The notes under the pieces: generated by a model
The model's input: only the letters and a program-made list of their open reading frames with translations
Databases searched by the model: none
Told to the model about the DNA's origin: nothing
Made by a program: the position numbers and the translations under genes
Origin: Pontiella agarivorans
GTDB taxonomy: Bacteria; Verrucomicrobiota; Kiritimatiellia; Kiritimatiellales; Pontiellaceae
Direction of reading: 5' to 3'
NCBI RefSeq assembly: GCF_034531395.1
Contig: NZ_JARVCO010000010.1
Location: 744,001-808,000, forward strand
DNA length: 64,000 nt
Part shown: positions 8,433 to 16,591 of the stretch, piece after piece
Layout: each line of letters opens with the position of its first letter
Position numbering within the stretch: the stretch's first letter is position 1

Positions 8433-9887
8433 ATGAAAAAAAACTGGATTCACACGATAGGCGTATCGATTCTTCTTTTCGTTTCAGGGCCTTCCGTATT
8501 CGGCGTTGAGTTGGATCAATATGGAGGTTGGACGGGCATCAAAGGTGAAAAAACCGGATACTTTCACGTTGAAAAAATAAACGGCCGTGATTGGTTTATA
8601 ACGCCGGACGGAAATGTGTTTTTTGCCGTAGCGCTCAGTCATCTTTACTCCGGCGAAAGTGATGTGGCCTGTCAGAATGTCTATGGGGGAGATAAAGATG
8701 CGTGGATCAAAGGATCTTTTGAAAAAGCGCGGGCTATGGGTTTTAACTGTGCGCTGGGCAGTGTAACCAGTCCGGAGCGCAATCTGAACGGTTTTGTTGA
8801 TATCCCGAAAATTGAGAAGTTTTTTCAGGAGCAGAACTTTCCCTATGCGGTGGGTGTGATTCTGCTGAAGCATCCGTGGGAGTTTGTTGAAGGTGAAAAT
8901 CTGCCTGATATTTTTGAGCCGTCGTATGCGGAAATGATCGAAGAACGGGCGGCAGCGGTGTGTCCGAAGGTCAAGGATGATCCGTTAGTGATGGGGTACT
9001 ATTATGGTTTCGGAGCATTTAATCATTCCGATTACTGGATTAATCAGTATCTGTCGCTTCCTGTGGGCAGTGCCGGCAGGAATGCCATTGTTGATCTGTT
9101 GTCTGAACGCTATGACGATAACGCTGAAAAATTCAATGAAGTATACGGTACATCGGTGGAAAAGATATCCGATTTTAAAACCGATGCGGTATTGGTCTAC
9201 GATAAAGCCTATGAAAAACGCAATTATGAGAAGGTCCGGAAAACACTGGATCCTGTTAAGGTGGATGACTTTGATGCCATTCTTGATCATATGGCGATCA
9301 CGCTCTACAAAATCGGCTATAATGCAATTCGGAAGTGGGATACGAATCACCTGATCTTCGGCAATTTTGTGAAGGAATTTGCAATTTCCGCGAATACATG
9401 GAAAGCAGCGGCACCTTATGTCGACATGATTGCTCCGCAGCATGTGAATAAAGAAATTGATGCGCATGAAATGGCTGCCGCAGCGGGACTCCCGATTCTG
9501 ATGTCGGATGATTATTTCGGATGGCATTATCCGGGCGGGAAAGGCAGCAAGCATGCTGGTCTGTCGTCTCACGATGCTCGTGGTGAGGTATACAAGGCCA
9601 ATCTGATGCGTCAGTGCAAAGACCCTTTGGTGTTGGGCGTGTCGTATTGTGCCTGCATGTATGACCAGGGCGGTAATACACTGAAGAAAAATAATCAGAA
9701 TGGATTGCATGATATTAACGGTAACCCTCGTGAAAAATTGATCCGTGACATCACGAAAATTAATCATGAGATTTATATCCATTCCTCCTATCCGGCATCT
9801 CCTGAAGAGCTGGCAGCTCTGGACAAAAAACTCTACGACACCTGGGCTGAATATCTGGTGGGGAGCACCCTCTGGGATCACAAATAA
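8433..9887 (+). CDS. Agarase-like TIM-barrel protein, type B copy 1
   Basis: A 484-residue protein with a signal peptide (MKKNWIHTIGVSILLFVSG). It belongs to the same superfamily as types A and C: GRDWFITPDGNVFFAVALSHL, a strand-4 segment MGYYYGFGAFN at about residues 185-196, DTNHLIFGNFV, YVDMIAPQHV, LPILMSDDYFG (S358, D359, D360) and GVSYCACMYDQGG. The strand-4 acid/base position holds no acidic residue, and the strand-7 Glu is Asp. A close paralogue is at 36316. It is preceded by AGGGAAAAT at 8422-8430 and a 149-base gap containing a CTCGAT/ATCGAG inverted repeat, so it may have its own promoter. Function is unknown. An exported carbohydrate-active or carbohydrate-binding protein is the best guess. 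Confidence 0.74.
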   Translation: MKKNWIHTIGVSILLFVSGPSVFGVELDQYGGWTGIKGEKTGYFHVEKINGRDWFITPDGNVFFAVALSHLYSGESDVACQNVYGGDKDAWIKGSFEKARAMGFNCALGSVTSPERNLNGFVDIPKIEKFFQEQNFPYAVGVILLKHPWEFVEGENLPDIFEPSYAEMIEERAAAVCPKVKDDPLVMGYYYGFGAFNHSDYWINQYLSLPVGSAGRNAIVDLLSERYDDNAEKFNEVYGTSVEKISDFKTDAVLVYDKAYEKRNYEKVRKTLDPVKVDDFDAILDHMAITLYKIGYNAIRKWDTNHLIFGNFVKEFAISANTWKAAAPYVDMIAPQHVNKEIDAHEMAAAAGLPILMSDDYFGWHYPGGKGSKHAGLSSHDARGEVYKANLMRQCKDPLVLGVSYCACMYDQGGNTLKKNNQNGLHDINGNPREKLIRDITKINHEIYIHSSYPASPEELAALDKKLYDTWAEYLVGSTLWDHK

Positions 9888-9967
9888 CACACGGTCTGGT
9901 TGCGGCCTCCGATGTTTTTCCGGAGGTTCGCAACGAGTGGTGCAGCGGGCGATTGAAAGGGAAAGCC

Positions 9968-11632
9968 ATGAAAATGAGAATCGAGATGAATGATGGAATG
10001 AATAGTCGGTTGATACCGCGCATGCAAAAAATCGTTATGCCGGTCTTTGGTGTGGTGATGTGCAGTGTCCTCGCATCGACTGCTGGTGCTGCTGTACGTC
10101 GCCCCAATGTTATTGTGGTTATGGCCGATGATATCAGCGCGAAAGAATTTCCTGTTTATGGCGCAGACTCTCATTATGACGACGTGGTTGCAAATACGCC
10201 GGTCATTGATCGACTGGCGAACGAAGGATGTTATTTAAGTACAGTGTGGGCATCTACCGTATGCATGCCCACCCGTGCCATGCTGATGAGCGGGCGCTAT
10301 GCCCACCTCACCAAATGGTGGGATAATGGTCAGATTGGAAAAGTTGCACGTGGTGGAGGTTGGCAACTTAATGACAGCTCTCCGCTGACCATTGGAAAGG
10401 TCGCTGAAAAGGCGGGCTATCGGTCGATGTGGGTTGGTAAAACGCATGTCACCAGTGGAATGAATTTTACGGACTTCGGTTTTGATGAATGTCTGTTTTC
10501 TCCGGGAGAACCGGGGGTCCGCGGTAACAGTCCGTATGATCATTTTCTGAATGTGAAAAATAAAAATTTCTGGAATTATCATTCCTTTCTGTGGTGGCCC
10601 GAGATTCAGTTAGCCTTTCATCCGGATTATCCCGACGATCCGAATCATTGGGTCGAGACTGAGATCAATGATTATGGTCCCGATATTGAAATGAAATATA
10701 TCATGGATTTCATGGAGCGGGCCGCGAAACAGGATCAACCTTTCTTTGTTTATCACACCTCTCATCTCGGACATCAGGCCATTGATATGGCCAGTCCGAA
10801 ATTTAATATGACGTGGCCCGGAACACCGAAAATAACCTGGAATCCGGAATCGGAAACGTATACGCGGCACGAGCCGAAAATCATTCCGCAAGGTCCGGTG
10901 AATACACGCGGGACGAAATATATCAAAGAAAACATCACACCGGATAAGATGAGAAATCAGGTGGAGTATCTCGACTATCAGCTATGGCAATATCTCACAA
11001 AACTTGAAGAACTCGATGAGCTGGAAAATACCATTCTTATCTTCACGGCGGATAACGGGAGCAAAGGGTGGAAAGCTTCTGTGGTCCGGCAGCGCGGAGT
11101 CCATGTTCCCTTCGTAGTTTATGCGCCGGGACAGCCTGAGTTTGTTCAGGGCGAGCAGCAGGTCATTGCTGACCTGACGGATGTACTGCCGACCTTGGCC
11201 GAGATTATGGGCACACCGCTTCCGCCTCAGGCGGAGTACGAGCTGAGTGGAAAAAGCCTCTGGCCCTATCTGACGAAACAGGAACAAAAACATCGCGACT
11301 GGATTTATGCCTTCAAAGGCCCTAAGCAGCTGATCCGAAGTGAACATCTGCTGCGGGATGGAAACGGGGACTGGTGGGATGTCAGCTCAACACCCTCTGA
11401 TTTAGATTCATATCCTGAGATTACGGATTTTGAAAAACTCTCCCCGCAACAGCGGAAAGAAAAGAAAATGATGGAACAGGCGATGGCGGGTTTTGCCCGG
11501 GAGGATATCGGGGGCGCTCATTCTTTCCATGCCGATCCGTCCCGCAAACTAACCGAGCAGGAAAAAGAAAAAATGCGCAAAAAAGCAGAGAAGCTCAAGG
11601 CGTATATGGAAAGCCAGGGGCACGGTTCTTAA
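9968..11632 (+). CDS. Family S1 sulfatase
   Basis: A 554-residue exported sulfatase. The N-terminal metal motif is VVMADDISAKEF. The formylglycine motif is CMPTR with C99. The signature continues AMLMSGRYAHL, then VGKTHVTSG, HTSHLGHQ, and ADNGSKGWKASV for the C-terminal metal site. A signal peptide (PVFGVVMCSVLASTAGA) precedes. The frame is open from a TTG at 9953, but ATG 9968 follows GAAAGGGAAAG. The protein is strongly similar throughout to the sulfatase at 31850, including the KWW insertion after the active site. It probably removes sulfate from the same polysaccharide that the agarase-like proteins bind or cut. It is followed after two bases by a lipoprotein gene. Confidence 0.95.
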   Translation: MKMRIEMNDGMNSRLIPRMQKIVMPVFGVVMCSVLASTAGAAVRRPNVIVVMADDISAKEFPVYGADSHYDDVVANTPVIDRLANEGCYLSTVWASTVCMPTRAMLMSGRYAHLTKWWDNGQIGKVARGGGWQLNDSSPLTIGKVAEKAGYRSMWVGKTHVTSGMNFTDFGFDECLFSPGEPGVRGNSPYDHFLNVKNKNFWNYHSFLWWPEIQLAFHPDYPDDPNHWVETEINDYGPDIEMKYIMDFMERAAKQDQPFFVYHTSHLGHQAIDMASPKFNMTWPGTPKITWNPESETYTRHEPKIIPQGPVNTRGTKYIKENITPDKMRNQVEYLDYQLWQYLTKLEELDELENTILIFTADNGSKGWKASVVRQRGVHVPFVVYAPGQPEFVQGEQQVIADLTDVLPTLAEIMGTPLPPQAEYELSGKSLWPYLTKQEQKHRDWIYAFKGPKQLIRSEHLLRDGNGDWWDVSSTPSDLDSYPEITDFEKLSPQQRKEKKMMEQAMAGFAREDIGGAHSFHADPSRKLTEQEKEKMRKKAEKLKAYMESQGHGS

Positions 11633-11634
11633 CA

Positions 11635-13452
11635 GTGAAATTCGTTCATCTAACACAGACTGTGTTGATTGGGGCGGGGCTGGCCGCGTGCGAAAGCATC
11701 GGGGCCGGTCCCGATTCTTTTGCACCGATCAAGCAGTCGGATGTGGTATTGCAGTATCCGGCGAAACAGGCCGTGTATGAGCAATACGATGCGACGGTTG
11801 TAGCCTGGGGATTTCGCCCGTGGAAGTTGAGCGGGGCGGCGCTGGAGCGTGCCTGGGATGAGCAATGTAAAACGGTGCAATTGGCAGGTCTGCGCTATCA
11901 GGCACGGGTTGAGGTCGATGCCGGTTGGAGGGACTGGATTGATTTTGATCCGGATATCGAGGCTTCAACGTGTCGCACCTTAAACGGCACATTGCTGACC
12001 TATCATTTTTGGACCTCCACTTATAAGGGCAAACCAGCCTATTTCGGGTGTACGAATGCGAAGGGCTATCAACGTTTTCTAATCCATCAGGCCCGTGAAG
12101 CGCTGGCCATTAATCCCGATATGCTGATGATCGATGCAATTATGGTGACACCGATGTCGCTTCCGCATGGGGGCTGTTTTTGTGACGCGTGTATGGATGG
12201 TTTTCGGGACTACCTGCAAGCGGACCGGTTCAAAAAGTTGCTGAAGAAGTACGGAATCTCGAAGCCTAGCTCGTTTGATTATGGTGCATTTCTGCGCAAG
12301 TGCGGCGTAACGGATGAGCAATTTGCGAAGGCTACTTATGGGCAGGGAGCACCAATTCCATTGATGCAGGAGTATCGTCTTTATCAGCATGAGGCTGCGC
12401 GCACCTTTATAGCCGAGTTTAAACAAAATGCGGAGCGGATCGCCGGACGTGCCATTCCGTTATGCACCAATTCGCTGTTGGATAAGCCGTCAGACTGGTC
12501 GGCCTATCCGGTGATGGATCATTTTACGGTGGAGACTCCGCTGGATGCGAGCGAACGAAAAATTCCACAGCGTACCATTTTCCGTTATCAGCTGGGGGAG
12601 GCGCTGGGCGTGACCATGGCAGCCACCGGCCTGCCGCATTTAGATTTGAAATTTGTGCGCGATGAGAAACTCAAAGGACTTGTTCGCTGCTGGATTGCGC
12701 AGGCATATGCCTATGGCCAAACCTTCATGGTTCCCCATAGTGCCTGGTGCGGTGAGAATGAGGTGGAGCGGTATGAAAGCGAACCCGGTGACTGTGACGA
12801 TCTTTATCGTTTTGTCCGTGCGCATGCCGACCTGTTTGACGGGTATGAACCGCTGGCCAGGGTGGGACTTTTGTTGGATGTGGATCGGATGGCTGCAGGG
12901 GACTGGCGCATTACTAAGGAGGCCGGCCGATTGCGCCGGTTGAACATTCCCTATCGGCTGCTTGTTAACGGAGGAGCGTGGATTCCGGCATCGCTTGAGT
13001 CCGATGACGTAGAGGGGCTTGAGTCCGTGGTGGTACTCCCGCCTGTGAATACCGCCGATAAAGCGCTGCTGAAAGGTCGAAATCTCAAGATCTATTCCGG
13101 GCAGCAGGACCCTATGCCGACCTCGGCCCGCATCCGGGTGCAGGGGGCTGAAAAGGTTGCCGTAGTGCCGCGGCACAATCCATTGGATCCAAAGGCACCT
13201 ATTGTATGCCACTTGCTGAATGAAAACTATCAGGCCGATCGTGACTCGATGAAGGAGCAACGCAAGTTTACGGTGACGCTTCCGGCATCACTGGTGCCCA
13301 CCGATATTAAGCGGGCAACGCTTTTAAAGCCGGGCGAAGACCCGGTTGAATGTAAGGTGGTTAAAGGGCGAGAGGGCATCCGCGTTACAGTTCCGAGTCT
13401 GGATGTCTGGGCAATGCTTCGATTGGATAAAGGGCGGACCAGTTATCGCTGA
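11635..13452 (+). CDS. Putative lipoprotein with glycoside hydrolase-like TIM barrel
   Basis: A 605-residue protein. The N terminus has a lipobox-like GLAAC ending a short hydrophobic stretch, so outer-membrane or periplasmic anchoring is likely. Residues about 80-380 look like a glycosidase barrel of the hypothetical glycosyl hydrolase/GH42-like kind, with NPDMLMIDAIMVTP followed by the Cys pair CFCDACMDGFRDYL. The remainder, with LARVGLLLDVDRMA, RRLNIPYRLLVNGGAW and a beta-rich end, resembles the trimerisation and C-terminal domains of GH42 enzymes. The start is GTG, two bases after the sulfatase stop, with AGGGG inside the preceding gene. Which residues are catalytic cannot be assigned with confidence. 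It probably belongs to the operon beginning at 8433 or earlier. Confidence 0.6.
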   Translation: MKFVHLTQTVLIGAGLAACESIGAGPDSFAPIKQSDVVLQYPAKQAVYEQYDATVVAWGFRPWKLSGAALERAWDEQCKTVQLAGLRYQARVEVDAGWRDWIDFDPDIEASTCRTLNGTLLTYHFWTSTYKGKPAYFGCTNAKGYQRFLIHQAREALAINPDMLMIDAIMVTPMSLPHGGCFCDACMDGFRDYLQADRFKKLLKKYGISKPSSFDYGAFLRKCGVTDEQFAKATYGQGAPIPLMQEYRLYQHEAARTFIAEFKQNAERIAGRAIPLCTNSLLDKPSDWSAYPVMDHFTVETPLDASERKIPQRTIFRYQLGEALGVTMAATGLPHLDLKFVRDEKLKGLVRCWIAQAYAYGQTFMVPHSAWCGENEVERYESEPGDCDDLYRFVRAHADLFDGYEPLARVGLLLDVDRMAAGDWRITKEAGRLRRLNIPYRLLVNGGAWIPASLESDDVEGLESVVVLPPVNTADKALLKGRNLKIYSGQQDPMPTSARIRVQGAEKVAVVPRHNPLDPKAPIVCHLLNENYQADRDSMKEQRKFTVTLPASLVPTDIKRATLLKPGEDPVECKVVKGREGIRVTVPSLDVWAMLRLDKGRTSYR

Positions 13453-13580
13453 GCGGGAACGGTTCCACTTTGTTTGTCGGGCTGGCATGGTTGAGGCACG
13501 TGAAAATAAATTGAATCAGATCCGGGAAAACCGTCGGTTAAAACGGAAGGAAATCAGGTTCAAATAGGGCTGTTGTTCCG

Positions 13581-13934
13581 TCAGCGCTCAAGTTCCATGG
13601 CAGATACTCCGGAGGCCAGTGTTGTGCCGATTCCCCAGACGGAGGTAAGCATAACGACGGGCATATTGGCCAACTGCTGCACGATCTCGCGGTGAATCTG
13701 TTGAATATTATCTTCCAGGCAACGGCAATGGCGGATCTTGCTGGCGAGGGAAGAGTGTAGTAGGCCAGCCAACTCTTCCGGATGCTCTAGAGCCTGACGA
13801 GCATATGCTTTGAGACGCGGAACTGCTCTTTCCGTGTCGCTACACAGAAAAAACTTTTTTTCATTACATATGCCCCGTCCATTGACATCTATACCTTGGT
13901 TAAATGATAGACGCCGCGAAGCATCTTCTATCAT
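13581..13934 (-). pseudogene. IS110-family transposase remnant
   Basis: A 117-codon minus-strand frame. From about residue 32 on it reads like the C-terminal half of an IS110 (DEDD/transposase 20) recombinase: ERAVPRLKAYARQALEHPEE, KIRHCRCLEDNIQQIH and LTSVWGIGTTLASGVSAMEL, the last matching the family's GIG motif. It stops just after that motif, and the N-terminal DEDD domain is missing, so it is a broken fragment rather than an active element. It lies next to a 13-base inverted repeat and upstream of a GH43-like gene on the other strand, marking a past insertion point. Confidence 0.7.
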
Positions 13935-13940
13935 TTAACC
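13898..13940. promoter_or_regulatory. 13-base perfect inverted repeat upstream of GH43-like gene
   Basis: GGTTAAATGATAG (13898-13910) is mirrored by CTATCATTTAACC (13928-13940) across a 17-base spacer, and the gene start follows 40 bases later. It could be an operator, a leader hairpin or a leftover insertion-sequence end. No T-run follows, so it is not a standard terminator. Confidence 0.5.
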
Positions 13941-13979
13941 TAGAAAGAGCGAGCATTAGCAAAATAACGAGGAATATAA

Positions 13980-14984
13980 ATGAAACCTTTTTTTCTGATA
14001 ACCCTTTTGGGGCTGGCTTCCCTGTCGGCCTCGGCAGCCCCAGAATTCAGTAATCCCATTACCACCGATTTTTTCACAGCCGATCCCGCGCCCTTTATCG
14101 GCGGCGATGGTAAGCTATGGCTCTATACGAGTCATGACCAACCGGATGCAGACATCTTTAATATGGTCGACTATTGTGCCTTTTCGACCGAAAACATGCA
14201 CGACTGGGAATTTCATGGCTATGTGCTTCACACGAATGATGTGCCTTGGGTCGATGGCTATTTTTGGGCGCCTGCTGGACTTTATCGGGATGGAACGTAT
14301 TATCTCTACTTCCCCATCGGCGGACTTGGAAAAACAGGGGTCGTTACCAGTAAATCACCCACCGGCCCGTGGACGGATCCCATCGGCGGCCCTATGGATA
14401 CCGCCACCATGGACCCCTATGTATTTACAGATGATGACGGCCAAGCGTACATGGTTGGATCCATCCCCAAACAGCAATTGGAACCACAACCAGGCTGCCT
14501 TCGTACCCCTTTCGTCGTAAAGATGCGTGATGACCTGCTTGGGTATGAAGGAGAAAAACGACTCCTCGAACCGCATGAATATGAAAAGCACGTGGAAGCG
14601 GCTTGGTTGCATAAACACAACGGAAAATATTATTATACGCACAAAGGAAAAGGAGGCCTGCTTTATAGCATGAGTGATAGTCCCATGGGCCCCTACAAAA
14701 ATATGGGCTACTTTATGCCCGGAAAATATTTAAATCATCAGGGGATTATTAAATATAAAAACGAGTGGTATATCTTTTTCCAAACCTATCCCGTTTCTAA
14801 CTACCTGAAACGCCGGAATGTCTCGCTCACTCGACTGGAATACAATAGCGATGGCTCCATCAAAACCGTCGAAGAACCCGTCTATGATCCGGTTAAAGTT
14901 CAAAACGGAAAAGATAAATACGGACACATCCCGCAGAACAAAAAGAAACGATGGAAAAATAAGAAGCAAGAACCAAAGAAATAA
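13980..14984 (+). CDS. GH43-like secreted glycoside hydrolase
   Basis: A 334-residue five-bladed propeller enzyme of clan GH-F type. The signal peptide is residues 1 to about 19 (KPFFLITLLGLASLSASA). Candidate catalytic residues fit GH43: D35 in FTADPAPFIG (base), D145 in TATMDPYVFTDDDG (pKa modulator) and E206 in KHVEAAWLHK (acid). Blade repeats such as YRDGTYYLYFPI and YKNEWYIFFQTY are present. The C terminus is very basic and lysine-rich (KKKRWKNKKQEPKK), which is unusual. GH43 enzymes cut arabinosides, xylosides or galactosides, and the specificity here cannot be read. It stands alone between an IS remnant and a strong terminator at 15080. Confidence 0.85.
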   Translation: MKPFFLITLLGLASLSASAAPEFSNPITTDFFTADPAPFIGGDGKLWLYTSHDQPDADIFNMVDYCAFSTENMHDWEFHGYVLHTNDVPWVDGYFWAPAGLYRDGTYYLYFPIGGLGKTGVVTSKSPTGPWTDPIGGPMDTATMDPYVFTDDDGQAYMVGSIPKQQLEPQPGCLRTPFVVKMRDDLLGYEGEKRLLEPHEYEKHVEAAWLHKHNGKYYYTHKGKGGLLYSMSDSPMGPYKNMGYFMPGKYLNHQGIIKYKNEWYIFFQTYPVSNYLKRRNVSLTRLEYNSDGSIKTVEEPVYDPVKVQNGKDKYGHIPQNKKKRWKNKKQEPKK

Positions 14985-15079
14985 GCTGGGTTTTTCCGCT
15001 GTGATACCCCTTGAATGGGAGCTTGAAATCACCCCATTCGGAGCGACCTCGGTTTACTCTCGGTTAATACCCATTAGTT

Positions 15080-15119
15080 GACATGAAAAAAGCGCCTAAG
15101 CAGGCGCTTTTTTCATGTC
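15080..15119. terminator. Strong intrinsic terminator hairpin
   Basis: An 18-base perfect stem, GACATGAAAAAAGCGCCT paired with AGGCGCTTTTTTCATGTC around loop AAGC. The A-run and T-run inside the stem make it able to act in both directions. It ends the GH43-like transcript. Confidence 0.9.
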
Positions 15120-15163
15120 CGCCGTGCCGCTACTTTGGACTGTCTGGGGCGATCACAATTTTA

Positions 15164-15292
15164 AATGTCCCCGTTTATCAAGAGTTAGCCCGCAGGATTG
15201 GGTTAAAGCAGATGAAGGATAATGTAACTCAATTCACGTATGGGAATGGTGAGATCGGAACAGCAGCCGGTAGGAAATGGTTCCAGAGGGGT
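15164..15292 (+). pseudogene. Class D (OXA-type) beta-lactamase fragment
   Basis: About 43 codons in one frame read VPVYQELARRIGLKQM, then YGNGEIG. These match a consecutive stretch of class D beta-lactamases: the VPVYQE-ARxIG helix, the conserved YGN motif, and a following position where FWL is normal but KWFQ is found. The catalytic STFK Lys region and the KTG motif are absent, so this is a non-functional leftover. It sits between the terminator and the LacI-type gene. The assignment rests on two motifs at correct spacing. Confidence 0.6.
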
Positions 15293-15430
15293 CGGCAATC
15301 CGCAAACCACGGTCCGAAAAAAAAGCTATAATTCGGTCAGGTTTTATGCCGAGCGAGCGAAGGTTGCGAGAGGGCCTGGTTGGGTCATCACGCTACCCGC
15401 CGTTCAAGTAGGGGCTTTTACAGCGGTTCG

Positions 15431-15460
15431 TTGCCGACCCTATTTTATTTTACCTATAAA
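15431..15460 (+). promoter_or_regulatory. Promoter of the LacI-type gene with overlapping TTTACCTATAAA box
   Basis: A possible -35 TTGCCG (15431-15436) and -10 TATAAA (15455-15460) are separated by 18 bases. The 12-base box TTTACCTATAAA (15449-15460) covers the -10. The same 12 bases recur at 20791 and 24683 near minus-strand promoters. Its position over the -10 fits autorepression, by inference. Confidence 0.5.
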
Positions 15461-15482
15461 GCTTATGCTATACAGTGATGCG

Positions 15483-16502
15483 ATGCGTTCAAAAATGATT
15501 ACTCAAAAAGATATCGCCGAGAAACTGGGTTTAAGCAAGCAGGCCGTCTCATTGGCACTGCGCGGTAGCCTGAAAGTCTCCGAAGCCACGCGTCAACGGG
15601 TGAAGGAAACCGCGGCGGCGATGGGGTATCAACCGGATCCAGCTCTATCGGCGCTCGTCAACCTGCGAACAGGTCTGGGCCGCGTGGCCACACGATGGAA
15701 CCAGTTCGCTCTCCTGCATAACTGGCCAACGGAGAGGGGGGTGCGGCAATCCGACTTCTACTCGCAGTGGCTGCAAAGCCTGCACAAAGCCGCCGCCGCC
15801 CGAGGCATCACGATCGAGGAGTATTGGACCGGTGCAAATGGCGAGAACCATAACGCCGTGTTCCGGAAGCTTCGACATCGCAATATCACCGGTATTTTTA
15901 TTGCCCCGCCCCCGCAGATCCCGGATGTGCAAGCCCTTGAGATTTCGAATCAAAACTTCCAGTTCGTCACGTTTGGACCGGAGCACTTTTATCCCAACCT
16001 GCATACGATCCAGTTCGACTTCTATGAAAACCTACGGCTGGCCTGGTCGGTACTCAGCGAACGCGGTTTCCAACGCATTGGACTGGTCTTTGCAAACTAT
16101 CAAAGCGAACGAACCGGCTACGCCTGGCGCGCCGCTTATCACATCGAAAAGATGCTCTCCGGGTGTCCGGTTGGAACGCGCATGCCGCTGGAGCTGGAAA
16201 GCGAAACCTCTCGAGCCAGTTGCGATGCCTATCAGAAATGGGTTCAGGAAAATGAAATCGATGCTGTCATTTCCAGTGTGTATGACGTCGAAAAATGGAA
16301 CCAAGAGCTGGCGACTCCCGCAGAAGTCGCCATCTTTAATGTAAACCATCCGGCGCAGCAAGGCATCGATATCAACCTGCCTCAAATGGCGGAGACGGCC
16401 ATCGAGTTGCTTTTGATCGAGATGCAACGTTCACAGTTAGCCCACACCAAACACCCTTATCGAATTCACATCCCCGGAAAATGGGTTGATAGACAGTCAT
16501 AG
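15483..16502 (+). CDS. LacI-family transcriptional regulator
   Basis: A 339-residue protein. The N-terminal LacI helix-turn-helix is residues 5-25 (ITQKDIAEKLGLSKQAVSLA), followed by the hinge-side VKETAAAMGYQPDPALSAL. The rest is a periplasmic-binding-protein-like effector domain (ITGIFIAPPPQIPDV, RIGLVFANYQSERTGYAW, and INLPQMAETAIELLL near the end). The frame is open upstream to 15240, but that extension is not LacI-like, and ATG 15483 starts the HTH at its usual place. No Shine-Dalgarno is visible and the proposed promoter leaves a very short leader. It probably senses a sugar and controls the adjacent minus-strand cluster, whose promoters carry the box that overlaps its own -10. Confidence 0.93.
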   Translation: MRSKMITQKDIAEKLGLSKQAVSLALRGSLKVSEATRQRVKETAAAMGYQPDPALSALVNLRTGLGRVATRWNQFALLHNWPTERGVRQSDFYSQWLQSLHKAAAARGITIEEYWTGANGENHNAVFRKLRHRNITGIFIAPPPQIPDVQALEISNQNFQFVTFGPEHFYPNLHTIQFDFYENLRLAWSVLSERGFQRIGLVFANYQSERTGYAWRAAYHIEKMLSGCPVGTRMPLELESETSRASCDAYQKWVQENEIDAVISSVYDVEKWNQELATPAEVAIFNVNHPAQQGIDINLPQMAETAIELLLIEMQRSQLAHTKHPYRIHIPGKWVDRQS

Positions 16503-16591
16503 ACGGTCAAGTTTGACTACGGAAAAATTATCGTCGTTTCGTCACAACCTGTGGTTAATGCCATACGCATAAAGCGGATACCTGATTAGCT

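Noticed and set aside
9968-9982. Upstream TTG start at 9953 for the sulfatase
   Set aside because: ATG 9968 has a better ribosome site, and the extra residues do not resemble a signal peptide.
13346-13567. 73-codon plus-strand frame after the lipoprotein gene
   Set aside because: It mostly overlaps the end of 11635-13452 and has no family features.
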